Source: Dactylococcopsis salina PCC 8305 (GTDB lineage: Bacteria; Cyanobacteriota; Cyanobacteriia; Cyanobacteriales; Rubidibacteraceae). Taken from it: a stretch of DNA of 64,000 bases. Positions 1-8,372 of the stretch are shown piece by piece. A model generated the notes under the pieces. That model saw only the letters and a program-made list of their open reading frames with translations. It was not told the DNA's origin and ran no database searches. The stretch is from assembly GCF_000317615.1 (NCBI RefSeq), contig NC_019780.1, positions 868,001 to 932,000 on the forward strand, in the 5' to 3' direction. The position numbers and the translations under genes were made by a program. Every line of letters starts with the position of its first letter. Positions within the stretch are counted from its first letter, which is position 1.

Positions 1-84
1 ATAATCTTGAGACAAATCTGATTTTGGCATTCTAACAAAGGTCGAGACCGTTCTGATAAACTTACACAAATTTAACCAAATAGG

Positions 85-230
85 CTAAACTTGACGTTAA
101 CTTCCTGCTTCTTTCCCACGAGGGGCTTTTCCTAGCAACGTCGGCGTTATCTAGTCCACAGGCTTCTTCTATTTATACGAGCGAACTACCCGCAAAAGCC
201 AGATTTTTACTGGCATTTAAGTCTCGATCG
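85..230 (-). ncRNA. Putative right end / omega-RNA region of the TnpB element
   Basis: On the minus strand the sequence just after the tnpB stop continues through short self-complementary stretches with GAAGAAGCCTGTGG and GAAGCAGGAAG blocks, the kind of sequence found at the right end of IS200/IS605-family TnpB elements. In this family the guide RNA (omega RNA) overlaps the 3' end of tnpB and extends past the stop codon, with the guide lying beyond the element end. The boundaries given are approximate and no fold was computed. No TnpA gene lies nearby. Confidence 0.35.
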
Positions 231-1270
231 CATCGAAAACCACAACTTTCACATTGAAAAGTTCTTTCTGATAGAGACATTTTTTCTTTCACTGTTCCAC
301 AGTTAGAACAAGTTTTAGAAGAGGGAAACCATCGGTCAACTATGATTAATTGGGAACCAAAAAGTTGACACTTGTACTCTAGCTGACGACGGAACTCATA
401 GAAGCCCATATCTGCGATCGCTTTAGCCAGTTTGTGGTTAGCTAACATTCCTTTGACGTTTAAGTTTTCGATAACAATCTTACTGTGGTTCTTAGCAAGA
501 TAAGTCGTTAACTTATGAAGTACGTCTTTACGAATGTTAGCTATCTTTCGATGAAGTCTAGCCATCTTAATCTGGGCTTTTTTCCAATTTTTAGAACCGA
601 TTTCTTTATGGCGATTTAAGTATTGAAGACGAGAAAGTTTGGCTTCAAACTTCCGATAAGACTTCGCACCTTCAAAAACCTCTCCAGTAGATAGTGTTGC
701 TAAAGTCTTGACACCTAAATCAACTCCTACAATCTCGTGAGCTTTTGGTGTATTTTTGACTTCCACTTCAATCTTAAAAGAGACAAACCATTTATCTGCT
801 GTGCGAGAAATCGTAATTGTTTTAGGGTTAACACCTTGAGGAAGTCTCTCAAAAGTTCTCACCCAGCCAACCTTTGGAAGTTTGACATGGAAATGATCAA
901 TCTTGATGCTTCCATCTAAGGTGAAGCTATCATTCCTGCCTTTTTTCTTAAATTTTGGAGGTTTTGAAACACCACCAAAACATCTTTTCCATGCTTCTCT
1001 GAGATTCCTTAAAGCAAATTGAGGAGCGCATTTAGAGACTTCGTAATACCAAAGATTTTTGGGTTTACAAAGAGCAACTAATAACTTGTGAAGTTCAATT
1101 GCTGAAGGAAACTTAATTTTATCGTCAGGATTTGCTTTATTATGATCAAGAATGAACTTAGTTAACGATAATCCCCAGTTATAAGCATGACGGGCAACTC
1201 CTGCGTGTTTGGCACAAAGAGTTTTCTGTTGATTATTAAGGTTTAATTCAGTCTTAAAAGATAGAATCAT
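173..1270 (-). CDS. tnpB: TnpB (OrfB) RNA-guided endonuclease of an IS200/IS605 (IS1341-like) element
   Basis: The product is 365 aa, within the usual TnpB range. All parts of the nuclease look intact: RuvC-I Asp184 in VGVDLGVKTL, RuvC-II Glu268 in IVIENLNVKG, a CxxC...CxxC zinc finger at residues 321-343, and the RuvC-III block DRDLNASKN at 348-356. TnpB proteins are RNA-guided DNA nucleases that help retain IS200/IS605 elements in the genome. Translation starts at ATG 1268-1270. There is no companion TnpA (Y1 transposase), so this is a stand-alone element that would need a transposase in trans. The N-terminal helical part contains HAGVARHAYNWGL, typical of the family. Identity is certain; present mobility is unknown. 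Confidence 0.93.
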   Translation of the reverse strand: MILSFKTELNLNNQQKTLCAKHAGVARHAYNWGLSLTKFILDHNKANPDDKIKFPSAIELHKLLVALCKPKNLWYYEVSKCAPQFALRNLREAWKRCFGGVSKPPKFKKKGRNDSFTLDGSIKIDHFHVKLPKVGWVRTFERLPQGVNPKTITISRTADKWFVSFKIEVEVKNTPKAHEIVGVDLGVKTLATLSTGEVFEGAKSYRKFEAKLSRLQYLNRHKEIGSKNWKKAQIKMARLHRKIANIRKDVLHKLTTYLAKNHSKIVIENLNVKGMLANHKLAKAIADMGFYEFRRQLEYKCQLFGSQLIIVDRWFPSSKTCSNCGTVKEKMSLSERTFQCESCGFRCDRDLNASKNLAFAGSSLV

Positions 1271-1397
1271 TTTAAGTCTTTGGCTACCTCAGAAACTGTA
1301 ACTAGATTAGACATATATTGGTTAAATCTGTTTGCTTGTTTAAGTATAACAAACTTTATCCAAGATTTTGTTTTCTGTTTTTAACCCCTTTAATCGG

Positions 1398-2522
1398 TTA
1401 ATAATCGACACCGCGCCGCAATTCTACTCCATGGTAGGCGTAATGTTTATGACAGACCATTTCTGAATAAACATTGGCGAGATCAAAATAGGGAGGACGG
1501 TTAAAACAACGTCCTGTAATGATGACTTGGGTATCGTCGGGTTTCGCGGCGAGGGTTTCGACAATTGGTTTCCCATCGAGCAATTCTAGGTCAATGGTGG
1601 GGTTTAATTCATCGAGGATGATGGTTTTATAAGTTCCCGACTCGATCGCCTCTTTTGCCGTTTTCCAGCCTCTTTCTGCTTCGGCGTAGTCGTCTAGTTG
1701 CTGTTTCCCTCGCCAAACGATCGCGTCTCTTCCACAGCGAATCTGATCCAATAGTTTGGGATAACTTGCTTTTAAGGCTGCGATCGCCGCGTCTTCTGTG
1801 TAGCCAGTTCCTCCTTTCAACCACTGGACAATTAAAACACGATGAGACCGATCGCGATCAATTCCTCGTCCGATCGCCAGTAATGCCTTTCCTAACGCAC
1901 TGGTTGACTTTCCTTTTCCATCACCCGTATAAATTTCGATCCCTTCTAAGGCTTGATCCGTTGCCAGATGCGGTTTCATTTCTGAATGTAAATCACATAA
2001 ATCAAGTAGTTTTTGAGGAGAAGATCGACCTGTTACAATCACTTCTAGGGGATCAGGTTTCTGTTGGAGAGTATCAACCACATCCTCTAAAGCCAGTAAC
2101 CCTAAATCAAGCACTGGATTTAGTTCATCTAAAACAATAATCGAATAAAGTCCTGATGCGATCGCGCCTTTGGCAATATTCCAGCCTCGCATCGCTTCTT
2201 GTTTATCAAAGGGTGTTACGGATTCCTTTCCGAAATATTCCGCTCGTCCCGTGCGAACCTGATCAATGAGATGAGGAAACCCTTTCTGCAACGCAGCGAT
2301 CGCCGCATCTTCATCATAAACCCGTTCTGGACCTTTAAGAAATCGTAACAAGAGGACGCGGTTCGTTCCTTCCCCGTGAATCCCCAGCCCGATCGACCTT
2401 AAAACCACACCTAAAGCCGCTTGTGACTTTCCCTTCCCCTCTCCATCATAAACATGAATCTGTCCCACTTGACGTTGCGATCGTTCTTGCGCTGTCCGAA
2501 TCCCAATCCCATCTCTACTCAT
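1398..2522 (-). CDS. Double-domain P-loop protein of the cob(I)alamin adenosyltransferase (CobO/BtuR) family
   Basis: The 374-aa protein consists of two tandem copies of a CobO/BtuR-like P-loop domain. Copy 1 carries Walker A GEGKGKSQ at residues 27-34 and copy 2 carries GDGKGKST at 200-207. Each copy also has the matching LDELNP segment and a VTGR or ITGR strand. Single-domain CobO proteins (about 180-200 aa) transfer adenosyl from ATP to reduced cobalt in corrinoids. The two copies differ in many positions, so the duplication is old. The ATG at 2522 is used; no Shine-Dalgarno is obvious. Other corrin genes in the window (cobA, cobI) are far away, so there is no operon. Whether both halves are catalytic cannot be seen. 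Confidence 0.82.
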   Translation of the reverse strand: MSRDGIGIRTAQERSQRQVGQIHVYDGEGKGKSQAALGVVLRSIGLGIHGEGTNRVLLLRFLKGPERVYDEDAAIAALQKGFPHLIDQVRTGRAEYFGKESVTPFDKQEAMRGWNIAKGAIASGLYSIIVLDELNPVLDLGLLALEDVVDTLQQKPDPLEVIVTGRSSPQKLLDLCDLHSEMKPHLATDQALEGIEIYTGDGKGKSTSALGKALLAIGRGIDRDRSHRVLIVQWLKGGTGYTEDAAIAALKASYPKLLDQIRCGRDAIVWRGKQQLDDYAEAERGWKTAKEAIESGTYKTIILDELNPTIDLELLDGKPIVETLAAKPDDTQVIITGRCFNRPPYFDLANVYSEMVCHKHYAYHGVELRRGVDY

Positions 2523-2612
2523 AATTTTACTTTCTCGCTCCTACAATCAATAGTCAGACCTCTAGTTTAACGAGGAGAAAAAATTTTCTGAGATGTTCTC
2601 AGACTGGAAGAG

Positions 2613-3048
2613 TAGTTCCCCCAAACTTGGGGGTTAGGGCAGGGCTGTTTCATTCTTTTAAAATTAAGGGAGGTAGGGAGATGGGGGAGACAAGGGAGAC
2701 AAGGGAGATGGGGGAGATTTCAGGACTCTTTTTTCTTATGAAAAAGCCAAAAAGTAGGAAAAACGTCTCGATGTGGCGAAGCCACCGCCCTTCTTGCCTC
2801 GGACGTACCGTAAGAGGTTCAGGCGATCGAGCGAAGCTCGGTGCGCGGAGCGCAATCGTTGCCAATTTTGACCCCGAGAATGAAACAGCCCTGGGGGGTT
2901 AGGGGGCGATAATTCCCCCAAACTTGGGGGTTAGGGGGCGATAATTCCCCCAAACTTGGGGGTTAGGGGGCGATAATTCCCCCAAACTTGGGGGTTAGGG
3001 GGCAATCTTTCCCAAACTTGGGGGTTAGGGGGCAATCTTTCCCAAACT
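2613..3048. repeat. Intergenic repeat cluster with a 32-bp tandem repeat and purine-rich minisatellite
   Basis: From 2899 to about 3025 a 32-bp unit beginning TTAGGGGGCGATAATTCCCC is repeated at 2899, 2931, 2963 and 2995, followed by a shortened 30-bp variant at 3025; an isolated copy lies near 2613-2635. Between them are GGGAGA/CAAGGGAGA minisatellite units (2670-2718) and a chain of small hairpins such as GTGGCGAAGCCAC (2773-2785) and CGAGCGAAGCTCG (2828-2840). Units are contiguous with no unique spacers, so this is not a CRISPR array. No gene is visible in 2523-3234; the last part must hold the glgC promoter, which I could not place. Confidence 0.85.
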
Positions 3049-3234
3049 GTGTTCCTTATGCTGTCAACATACATGGTCAATTAGTGAGTAAAAAGCGCCA
3101 TTCTTAACTTAATCGACATTAACTCTGGGAAAATTTACCTCTTTCCATCAGCGACCGACAGTCCTAAACTTTAGGGAGAGAGGTTTCTATAACAGAAGTT
3201 CTTTCCGCTATTCCGTATTCTGGAGCAAATTTTT

Positions 3235-4527
3235 ATGAAAAGAGTTTTAAGTATCATTCTCGGTGGTGGCGCTGGAACACGCTTATATCCACTCACGAAA
3301 CTACGGGCTAAACCCGCCGTCCCTTTGGCGGGAAAATACCGTTTAATTGATATCCCAGTCAGTAACTGTATCAACTCTGGCTTACAAAAAATTTATGTTT
3401 TGACTCAATTTAATTCTGCCTCCTTAAACCGTCATATTAGCCAAACCTATAACTTTTCTGGGTTTAGTGATGGCTTTACCGAAGTTTTGGCAGCGCAACA
3501 AACCCCACAAAATCCGAACTGGTTTCAAGGAACAGCAGATGCGGTTCGTAAATACTTATGGCTATTCCAAGAGTGGGATGTCGATGAGTATTTGATTTTA
3601 TCTGGAGATCACCTCTATCGCATGGATTACGAGAAGTTTATTCAGCACCATCGAGACACCAATGCTGATATTACGCTCTCAGTGATTCCCATTGATGAAA
3701 AACGCGCCAGTAGTTTTGGTTTAATGAAGATTGATGATTCAGGACGGATCATTGATTTTAGTGAGAAACCGAAAGGGGATGCACTGAAACAAATGAGAGT
3801 AGATACCCAAACGTTAGGTTTAGATGCAGAACAGGCGCAAAAAATGCCCTATATTGCTTCGATGGGGATTTATGTATTTAAAAAAGAAGTGTTGCGGGAG
3901 TTATTAGAAGCTAATCACGAACAAACTGACTTCGGGAAAGAAATTATTCCAAGTGCTGCCCCAAATTACCGCGTTCAAGCCTATTTATTTAATGGCTATT
4001 GGGAAGATATTGGGACGATCGAAGCGTTTTACAAGGCAAATCTGGGCTTAACCATGCAACCGAAGCCGTCTTTCAGTTTTTATGACAAAGACGCACCCAT
4101 TTACACTCGCGCTCGTTATCTCCCTCCCACTAAACTCCTCCATTGTGAAGTGACAGAATCCATTATCGGTGAAGGCTGTATCCTGAAAGAATGCACCGTG
4201 AGCAATTCCGTTTTAGGGATTCGTAGTCGCATTGAAAGCGGTTGTTCTGTAGAAAGTAGTATGCTGATGGGAGCAGATTATTATGAATCCAATGCGGAAC
4301 GCTCTTCTGGAGGACGAAGCGATCATCAAATTCCCATCGGGATCGGCGAAAATAGCAAAATCCGTCGCGCGATCGTCGATAAAAATGCTCGTATCGGTAA
4401 AAATGTTTTGATCATGAACAAAGACCGCGTGGAAGAAGCCAACCGCGAAGATGAAGGTTTTTATATTCGCAGTGGTATCGTCGTCATTTTGAAAAACGCA
4501 ATCATTCCCGATGATACAGTCATCTAA
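3235..4527 (+). CDS. glgC: Glucose-1-phosphate adenylyltransferase (ADP-glucose pyrophosphorylase)
   Basis: The enzyme makes ADP-glucose from glucose-1-phosphate and ATP, the committed step of glycogen synthesis. The 430-aa length fits cyanobacterial GlgC. The N-terminal nucleotidyltransferase domain has the signature [19 protein letters not shown] and the [16 protein letters not shown] segment. The C-terminal half is a left-handed beta-helix region (from about residue 300) that carries the allosteric 3-phosphoglycerate/phosphate response in this family. It starts with ATG at 3235, preceded by GGAGCAAATTTTT with a GGAG at suitable spacing. It stands alone: repeats lie on both sides and neighbours are on the opposite strand. 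Confidence 0.97.
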   Translation: MKRVLSIILGGGAGTRLYPLTKLRAKPAVPLAGKYRLIDIPVSNCINSGLQKIYVLTQFNSASLNRHISQTYNFSGFSDGFTEVLAAQQTPQNPNWFQGTADAVRKYLWLFQEWDVDEYLILSGDHLYRMDYEKFIQHHRDTNADITLSVIPIDEKRASSFGLMKIDDSGRIIDFSEKPKGDALKQMRVDTQTLGLDAEQAQKMPYIASMGIYVFKKEVLRELLEANHEQTDFGKEIIPSAAPNYRVQAYLFNGYWEDIGTIEAFYKANLGLTMQPKPSFSFYDKDAPIYTRARYLPPTKLLHCEVTESIIGEGCILKECTVSNSVLGIRSRIESGCSVESSMLMGADYYESNAERSSGGRSDHQIPIGIGENSKIRRAIVDKNARIGKNVLIMNKDRVEEANREDEGFYIRSGIVVILKNAIIPDDTVI

Positions 4528-4559
4528 TCCCATATAGCAGTTCTAATTCATTTGTAAAA

Positions 4560-4650
4560 AGTTGATAAACCGTTCCCCCCTTCCAAAGCCGGAGCGAAGT
4601 GAGGAGGTTAGGGGGGATTAATTTACAATTCATTTGGGATTGCTATAGGT
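4560..4650. repeat. CCCCCTTCCAAAG...GGGGGGATTA dispersed repeat
   Basis: The short gap after glgC contains GTTCCCCCCTTCCAAAGCC...GAGGAGGTTAGGGGGGATTA followed by ATTCATTTGGGATTGCTATA. It is a diverged copy of the C-rich/G-rich hairpin family seen also at about 12297, 26290, 35580, 36470 and 59045. The G/C arms can fold into a hairpin and might terminate glgC transcription, but there is no clean T-tract. Confidence 0.6.
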
Positions 4651-4702
4651 GATTAATCCGTACTACAGACCATCCCCCTTCTTTTCTCCTGTTTGAAGGG
4701 GG

Positions 4703-5173
4703 CTAGGAAAATGTATATATAAATTGTCGAATTTCACCTTCTAAATCTTTCCAAATCGTCGGGATTTTATTGGCTAATTTAAGGACTGGTTTAGATTCTA
4801 TTTTATAGGCGTAAATACTGCGAACAACGTGGCGAAATCGCCGTATTTCATCTAAATCTGTCCGAATCGAAGTCGAGATTAAGGCTGGACGAATTTCTGG
4901 AATTTCGAGACTCATTTGTTCTAATAATTGTCGATGCCAATTTTCTCCACTGGGTTCTAAATAGTCAATTTGACGAGCAACGACCTGAAAAATTCTTTCG
5001 ACTCCCGTGTAAAAACTGTGTAAAGTTAAAGCAAGGGCATTAATAATTGCGTCTTGGGAAACTGATGATTGTGTGATTTCTCTTTCTTGAAGAAATCGTT
5101 GGACTTGATTGGTGACGGCTTCTAATTCGGTTAATTCTTGTTCGATTCTTTGAAAGATATCTCGATTGGTCAA
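4703..5173 (-). CDS. HepT-like protein of a MntA/HepT-type pair
   Basis: The all-helical 156-aa protein resembles the HepT-like (HEPN-type) family that is encoded directly after a small nucleotidyltransferase. In studied pairs HepT is an RNase toxin and MntA silences it by AMPylating a tyrosine near the active site. Here the candidate motif is RRFRHVVRSIYAY near residue 118, a variant of the usual R-x(4-6)-H-x-Y arrangement, so activity is uncertain. The start is a TTG (5171-5173) whose TTGA overlaps the TGA stop of the upstream gene; AAGGAA lies 7-8 nt before it and no early ATG exists. The 4-nt overlap implies translational coupling. Confidence 0.72.
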   Translation of the reverse strand: MTNRDIFQRIEQELTELEAVTNQVQRFLQEREITQSSVSQDAIINALALTLHSFYTGVERIFQVVARQIDYLEPSGENWHRQLLEQMSLEIPEIRPALISTSIRTDLDEIRRFRHVVRSIYAYKIESKPVLKLANKIPTIWKDLEGEIRQFIYTFS

Positions 5174-5526
5174 AGTTCTATTCCTTGATGGATTGCTTTC
5201 AGGATATGCGGTTTCACTTTCTCAGCTTCTACTAAATCAATCGTAAATTGATGTCCCCTTTCGATCATTGCTCCAGCGCGAAAAAGATCGGTTTCTGGTA
5301 ATCCCCAAACGGCTAAATCAATATCGGAATGAGGAGACATGGTTTCGGGATTGAGTAGAGAACCAAATAAAACAACACGGGTAACACTAAACTGTTTCTT
5401 TAAAATATCTGCACTTTGTTTAGCAACTTTCAATCCTTCTTTTTGCCGTTGTTTCATTTTCTCTAGGAAAAGGGGACGTTGTTGTCTGGCTTGTTGAATT
5501 TGAGAAAGTATTTCTTGAGCGTTCAT
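5170..5526 (-). CDS. MntA-like minimal nucleotidyltransferase (antitoxin partner of HepT)
   Basis: The protein is a small DNA-polymerase-beta-fold nucleotidyltransferase. The catalytic motif is GS at residues 55-56 followed by DID at 68-70 (LFGSLLNPETMSPHSDIDLA), with a further acidic strand FTIDLVE. ATG at 5524-5526 (118 aa) is preferred; a longer reading from TTG at 5565 has no better ribosome site. It directly precedes and overlaps the HepT-like gene, the standard order of MntA/HepT modules, in which MntA uses ATP to modify and silence HepT. No other defence gene is next to it. Confidence 0.82.
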   Translation of the reverse strand: MNAQEILSQIQQARQQRPLFLEKMKQRQKEGLKVAKQSADILKKQFSVTRVVLFGSLLNPETMSPHSDIDLAVWGLPETDLFRAGAMIERGHQFTIDLVEAEKVKPHILKAIHQGIEL

Positions 5527-5578
5527 TACTAATTTGTTGTTAAGGAAGGTTGGAGAAAAGGTCAATTACTGATAATTG

Positions 5579-5627
5579 GTGTTGGGTTTCGCGTGGAGAC
5601 GTTCCATGGAACGTCTCTACCCAACCT
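5579..5627. repeat. GTTGGGTTTCGC...ACCCAACCTAC repeat with an AGACGTTCCATGGAACGTCT palindrome core
   Basis: This is one copy of the window's commonest dispersed repeat. The outer arms GTTGGGT / ACCCAAC flank a perfect palindrome GAGACGTTCCATGGAACGTCTC. The same palindromic core returns in degraded form at about 29825 and 27140. Confidence 0.85.
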
Positions 5628-5697
5628 ACTTTGATCTATTACCGCAAGGCAGAGGAGCGATATAATAGATAGGTGAATTAACTCACAAAATTGTGTC

Positions 5698-6028
5698 ATG
5701 TCTGTTCATCATTTCCTTGCTTTTCTCCTCGGAGGGTTCGCCTTATTTCCTTCTCCAGTATTCGCTCAAATGTGTGGGGAAAGTGATGAGATGCTTCCCC
5801 AGACCCCAAAAACAGGACGCACGGAGGGAAGTCGTCAACAGTTAATTACTCGCGGTGAAGAAAATTGTCCTTCTTAGCAGAGAGTCTTCGCCATGATCCT
5901 GATCAGGTTAATGCTCAGATTGTTTGGGAAAATTTGTTAGCTTGCTTAAACTTAAATTGGGTGGCGCAAGCTCAATTTGTGGAAGAAGCGATTAACCTGA
6001 AACCAAAACACCAAGCTCAGTTTGAGTA
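5698..6028 (+). pseudogene. Frameshifted small exported protein
   Basis: ATG at 5698 opens a 59-codon frame with a clear signal peptide (MSVHHFLAFLLGGFALF, then PSPVFAQ) that ends at TAG 5875-5877. A second frame beginning about 5859 continues without a break in sense as LAESLRHDPDQVNAQIVWEN and ends at 6026-6028. Its tail reads [16 protein letters not shown], which looks like TPR sequence. The two parts join if one frameshift is allowed around 5858-5870 (GAAGAAAATTG). The intact protein would be about 110 aa and periplasmic or exported. The 3' end overlaps the comB stop on the other strand. I do not recognise the family. A sequencing error would give the same picture. Confidence 0.5.
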
Positions 6029-6753
6029 GGAATCACTTTTAGGTAGTTTCTCTTAGCACAATAGATGAGGTCGGTTTCTCGATCGAGCTTTAAGAGCCGT
6101 TGTCCATGACTAGAAAAACGGAATAACTCTAAAAGATTATTTTGCCATTGCGAATAGAGCGCGATCGCGCCGATCACCTCATCATTACCAATTCCGTCGA
6201 GATTACTCGGACTTAAACCATTTAACAAACTATGAGCTACCGCACCAGCACAAGCCGTGTCTTCTAGAGAATAACTCCCTTGCCAACCTGATCCCACTAA
6301 CCACACCGTTTCGGGTTGTTCCCTCTGTAAATAATTAATAACCGCTTGATCATTAACAAACGCCGCCGTTAACACGATCGGGGCTTTTTCCACCCGTTGT
6401 AGAGCGCGAGTGCCGTTGGTTGTACTCAAGAAAAAACGTTTCCCTTGCACTCGTTCCGCAGTACATTCTAAAGGAGAATTGCCCAAATCACAGCCTTCCA
6501 CTTTTGCGCCACCGCGTTCTCCAGCCCGTAAACGACGGTGATCCTCCCACGTTTCACTCACACTCATTAATTCTTCAATACTGCTAAACGCTTGTACCGC
6601 CTCCGCACCAGCAGCTAAAACGGTGGCGATCGTTGTTGTTGCCCGTAAGACATCAATCACTACGGCACAATCTGGGAGCGTATCTTGAGGCGTTGCCTCT
6701 GGGGTGTCATACACAAATAGCTTCACAGTTTTTAAGATTCTAGCCAACGTCAT
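5992..6753 (-). CDS. comB: 2-phosphosulfolactate phosphatase family protein (ComB)
   Basis: ComB removes phosphate from 2-phosphosulfolactate in archaeal coenzyme M synthesis; cyanobacteria carry the family although they do not make coenzyme M, so the real substrate here is unknown. Family blocks are present: [48 protein letters not shown], and [19 protein letters not shown]. The ATG at 6753 is given; a GTG at 6726 would begin the protein with [10 protein letters not shown], which matches the usual family start (MKLFVY) and is equally possible. Neither has a strong Shine-Dalgarno. Confidence 0.85.
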   Translation of the reverse strand: MTLARILKTVKLFVYDTPEATPQDTLPDCAVVIDVLRATTTIATVLAAGAEAVQAFSSIEELMSVSETWEDHRRLRAGERGGAKVEGCDLGNSPLECTAERVQGKRFFLSTTNGTRALQRVEKAPIVLTAAFVNDQAVINYLQREQPETVWLVGSGWQGSYSLEDTACAGAVAHSLLNGLSPSNLDGIGNDEVIGAIALYSQWQNNLLELFRFSSHGQRLLKLDRETDLIYCAKRNYLKVIPTQTELGVLVSG

Positions 6754-6818
6754 CCTGACAATTTAATCAGAAAATGTCATCATAGAGTTAACTGTTTTGT
6801 AAAGAAGTGTAACAAAAA

Positions 6819-6929
6819 ATGGAAGAAAAGAAATATTCTTGGAAAGGAAGCCCAAACGCTGGCGCAGTTTTAAGCCTTCTCGCCCTCTTTGGTGGCATTG
6901 CTGTAATTTTACTGGGTTTCATCGGCTAA
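6819..6929 (+). CDS. 36-aa single-span membrane protein
   Basis: The ORF starts with ATG at 6819 after an A-rich stretch and encodes a charged N-terminus (MEEKKYSWKGSPNAG) followed by one hydrophobic helix (AVLSLLALFGGIAVILLGFI) and an immediate stop. This layout is like the many small thylakoid or photosystem-associated proteins of cyanobacteria, but I do not recognise the family. It lies between comB (divergent) and a hairpin, so it would form its own transcript. Confidence 0.55.
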   Translation: MEEKKYSWKGSPNAGAVLSLLALFGGIAVILLGFIG

Positions 6930-6954
6930 CCAATTTTTTTAATTGATTGATTAG

Positions 6955-6976
6955 GGAGCAGTGATCTCGCTGCTCC
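6955..6976. terminator. Hairpin between convergent genes
   Basis: GGAGCAG (6955-6961) pairs perfectly with CTGCTCC (6970-6976) across an 8-nt loop. T-rich sequence flanks it on both sides (TTTTTTT at 6934-6940). It lies exactly between two convergent genes, so it can serve as a bidirectional terminator. Confidence 0.6.
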
Positions 6977-7294
6977 TTATGAATTTTTAAATGGTTCAGA
7001 GTCGAGTTGTTTGAATTGATACAACCGATAAACGGTGTAAATATCGAACCAGCCAGCGACTAAAGCAAGGGTAAGTCCAATCACAATCACCCCTCTAAAG
7101 ACTGAGCCAGCACCAAAAATGTTGAGAAATGCTGTGAGTTGTTGCAGCGTCACTTCACCGATGCTTTCTACACCAGGAACATAAGTCATTCCCAGCGCGA
7201 TCGTCAATAACCCTAGCACTAACATCACAGGCAGCGCAAAGCTAACAACAATCGTGACGACAAAAGACCTTAATAAGTTACAAATAGGTTTCAT
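6977..7294 (-). CDS. Small two-helix membrane protein, unknown function
   Basis: The 105-aa product has two strong hydrophobic segments: residues 8-36 (SFVVTIVVSFALPVMLVLGL onward) and about 67-86 (VFRGVIVIGLTLALVAGW). Between them is a short polar loop, and the tail is charged. I see no catalytic motif and do not recognise the family. It is monocistronic: its stop touches the terminator hairpin and 210 nt without a gene precede it. Confidence 0.7.
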   Translation of the reverse strand: MKPICNLLRSFVVTIVVSFALPVMLVLGLLTIALGMTYVPGVESIGEVTLQQLTAFLNIFGAGSVFRGVIVIGLTLALVAGWFDIYTVYRLYQFKQLDSEPFKNS

Positions 7295-7507
7295 GGTTTC
7301 TTCTCTGCTTAAATTGGCGTTTCGATCGGGAAACTACCCACTACCATAGGGGAGCTTACCCGAATTGAGCAGTAAACGTCAGAAATCTTAAATTTATATT
7401 AAAAATCTTGTTGAAGTTGAGTAACGCTTTTCTCCGTTTGTGACAAAAAACCGTCTGAAGCGGGATTGTAGCGATCGAAAGCCTTGTTAACTTCTGTATG
7501 GAAATGC

Positions 7508-7732
7508 TTAATTTGTTAACGTTTCTACTCTTGGCTTCTGTAACGGATAAAGTTGTTTAGAAGCGCGATCGATCTCAATCCAACCTAAATCTCGTAAGCG
7601 ATGAATGAGATTAGAAATCGTCACCCCCAACTCTTCCGAAATCTTGTATAAACTCCGCCAATTGCTTAAATTACGCCCCTGACAAACCGTTTTCATCTTT
7701 AGGTTTAGAAAGATAACGAAACGGCTTGGCAA
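7508..7732 (-). pseudogene. Remnant of an ImmA/IrrE-type metallopeptidase (C-terminal part only)
   Basis: This 74-codon frame (TTG start) sits 12 nt after an XRE regulator gene, the place where ImmA/IrrE (M78) protease genes are normally found. Its only informative part, WRSLYKISEELGVTISNLIH followed by RLRDLGWIEID, resembles the helical segment after the protease domain of that family. The zinc-binding HExxH domain is absent and the N-terminus looks like readthrough of non-coding DNA. I read it as the tail of a protease gene that lost its catalytic domain by deletion. It could instead be an unrelated small winged-helix protein. Confidence 0.45.
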
Positions 7733-7744
7733 CTTTCAAAGTTG

Positions 7745-8080
7745 TTACTCCTGATCGGCGGCTTCAAATACCTGTTTGGCGAATTCTGGGTTTTCCCGCA
7801 TCCGACGGAAAAGAGTGGGCATATTTTCATAATGTTCCTTCAGCAGGGATTCATCTTGCCGAGGAATGCGCCCCGCTAAGAAGATTAATTGTTCCTCATC
7901 TAAAGCCAAATGGTGGGCTAAAGAACGGATCACATCTTCTTTCGGTGGATAATCTGCCCGACTATTTTCTAACTTAGAGAGATAGGTAAAATCCAATTCT
8001 AGGAGTTTCGCTAACTCTCTTTGACTGTATCCTTTGTCTTTTCGCGCTTGGCGAATCAGTTGACCAAATTGTTGATTCAC
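7745..8080 (-). CDS. XRE-family transcriptional regulator
   Basis: The 111-aa protein has a classical helix-turn-helix at residues 5-60 (LIRQARKDKGYSQRELAKLL, then TYLSKLENSRADYPP) and a C-terminal tail about AGRIPRQDESLL that is common in XRE regulators paired with ImmA/IrrE proteases. The start is GTG at 8078-8080, supported by AAGGAGG ten bases upstream. Partner proteases cleave such repressors under stress; here the neighbouring protease gene appears truncated, so the repressor may be permanently stable. Confidence 0.9.
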   Translation of the reverse strand: MNQQFGQLIRQARKDKGYSQRELAKLLELDFTYLSKLENSRADYPPKEDVIRSLAHHLALDEEQLIFLAGRIPRQDESLLKEHYENMPTLFRRMRENPEFAKQVFEAADQE

Positions 8081-8217
8081 TGTGTTCTTGCCTCCTTAGT
8101 TCTCTACTCTATCTTAAATTGAACAAAAAATCAATTATTCATCTATTCTTAGTGCTGGAGACTCCCAATATAATCGGTAACTGAGCGCGGTCGTTGTTCT
8201 GATTTATTGGGAGACGG

Positions 8218-8260
8218 GGCGTATAAACGTCTGGGGAAACGCCAGACGACAGCCCCTCTC
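8218..8260 (-). other. Hairpin at the likely right end of the IscB element
   Basis: CGTCTGG (8228-8234) pairs perfectly with CCAGACG (8242-8248) inside a larger GGGGC...GCCCC frame (8216-8256). It lies downstream of iscB, where IS200/IS605-related elements carry subterminal hairpins. The exact element border cannot be read without an empty-site comparison. Confidence 0.45.
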
Positions 8261-8372
8261 CGAAAGCACGTCCTCCACTTGATATATTTACAATTAATTT
8301 GCGTATGCGAACCCATCTTTTTGATGAACTACTTTACAGTATTTGTAGGAAATTCCTTGCACTAAACCTGAC

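Noticed and set aside
2899..3048. Regularly spaced 32-bp repeats as a CRISPR array
   Set aside because: Units are directly contiguous with no unique spacers, are self-complementary G/C-runs, and no cas genes are near.
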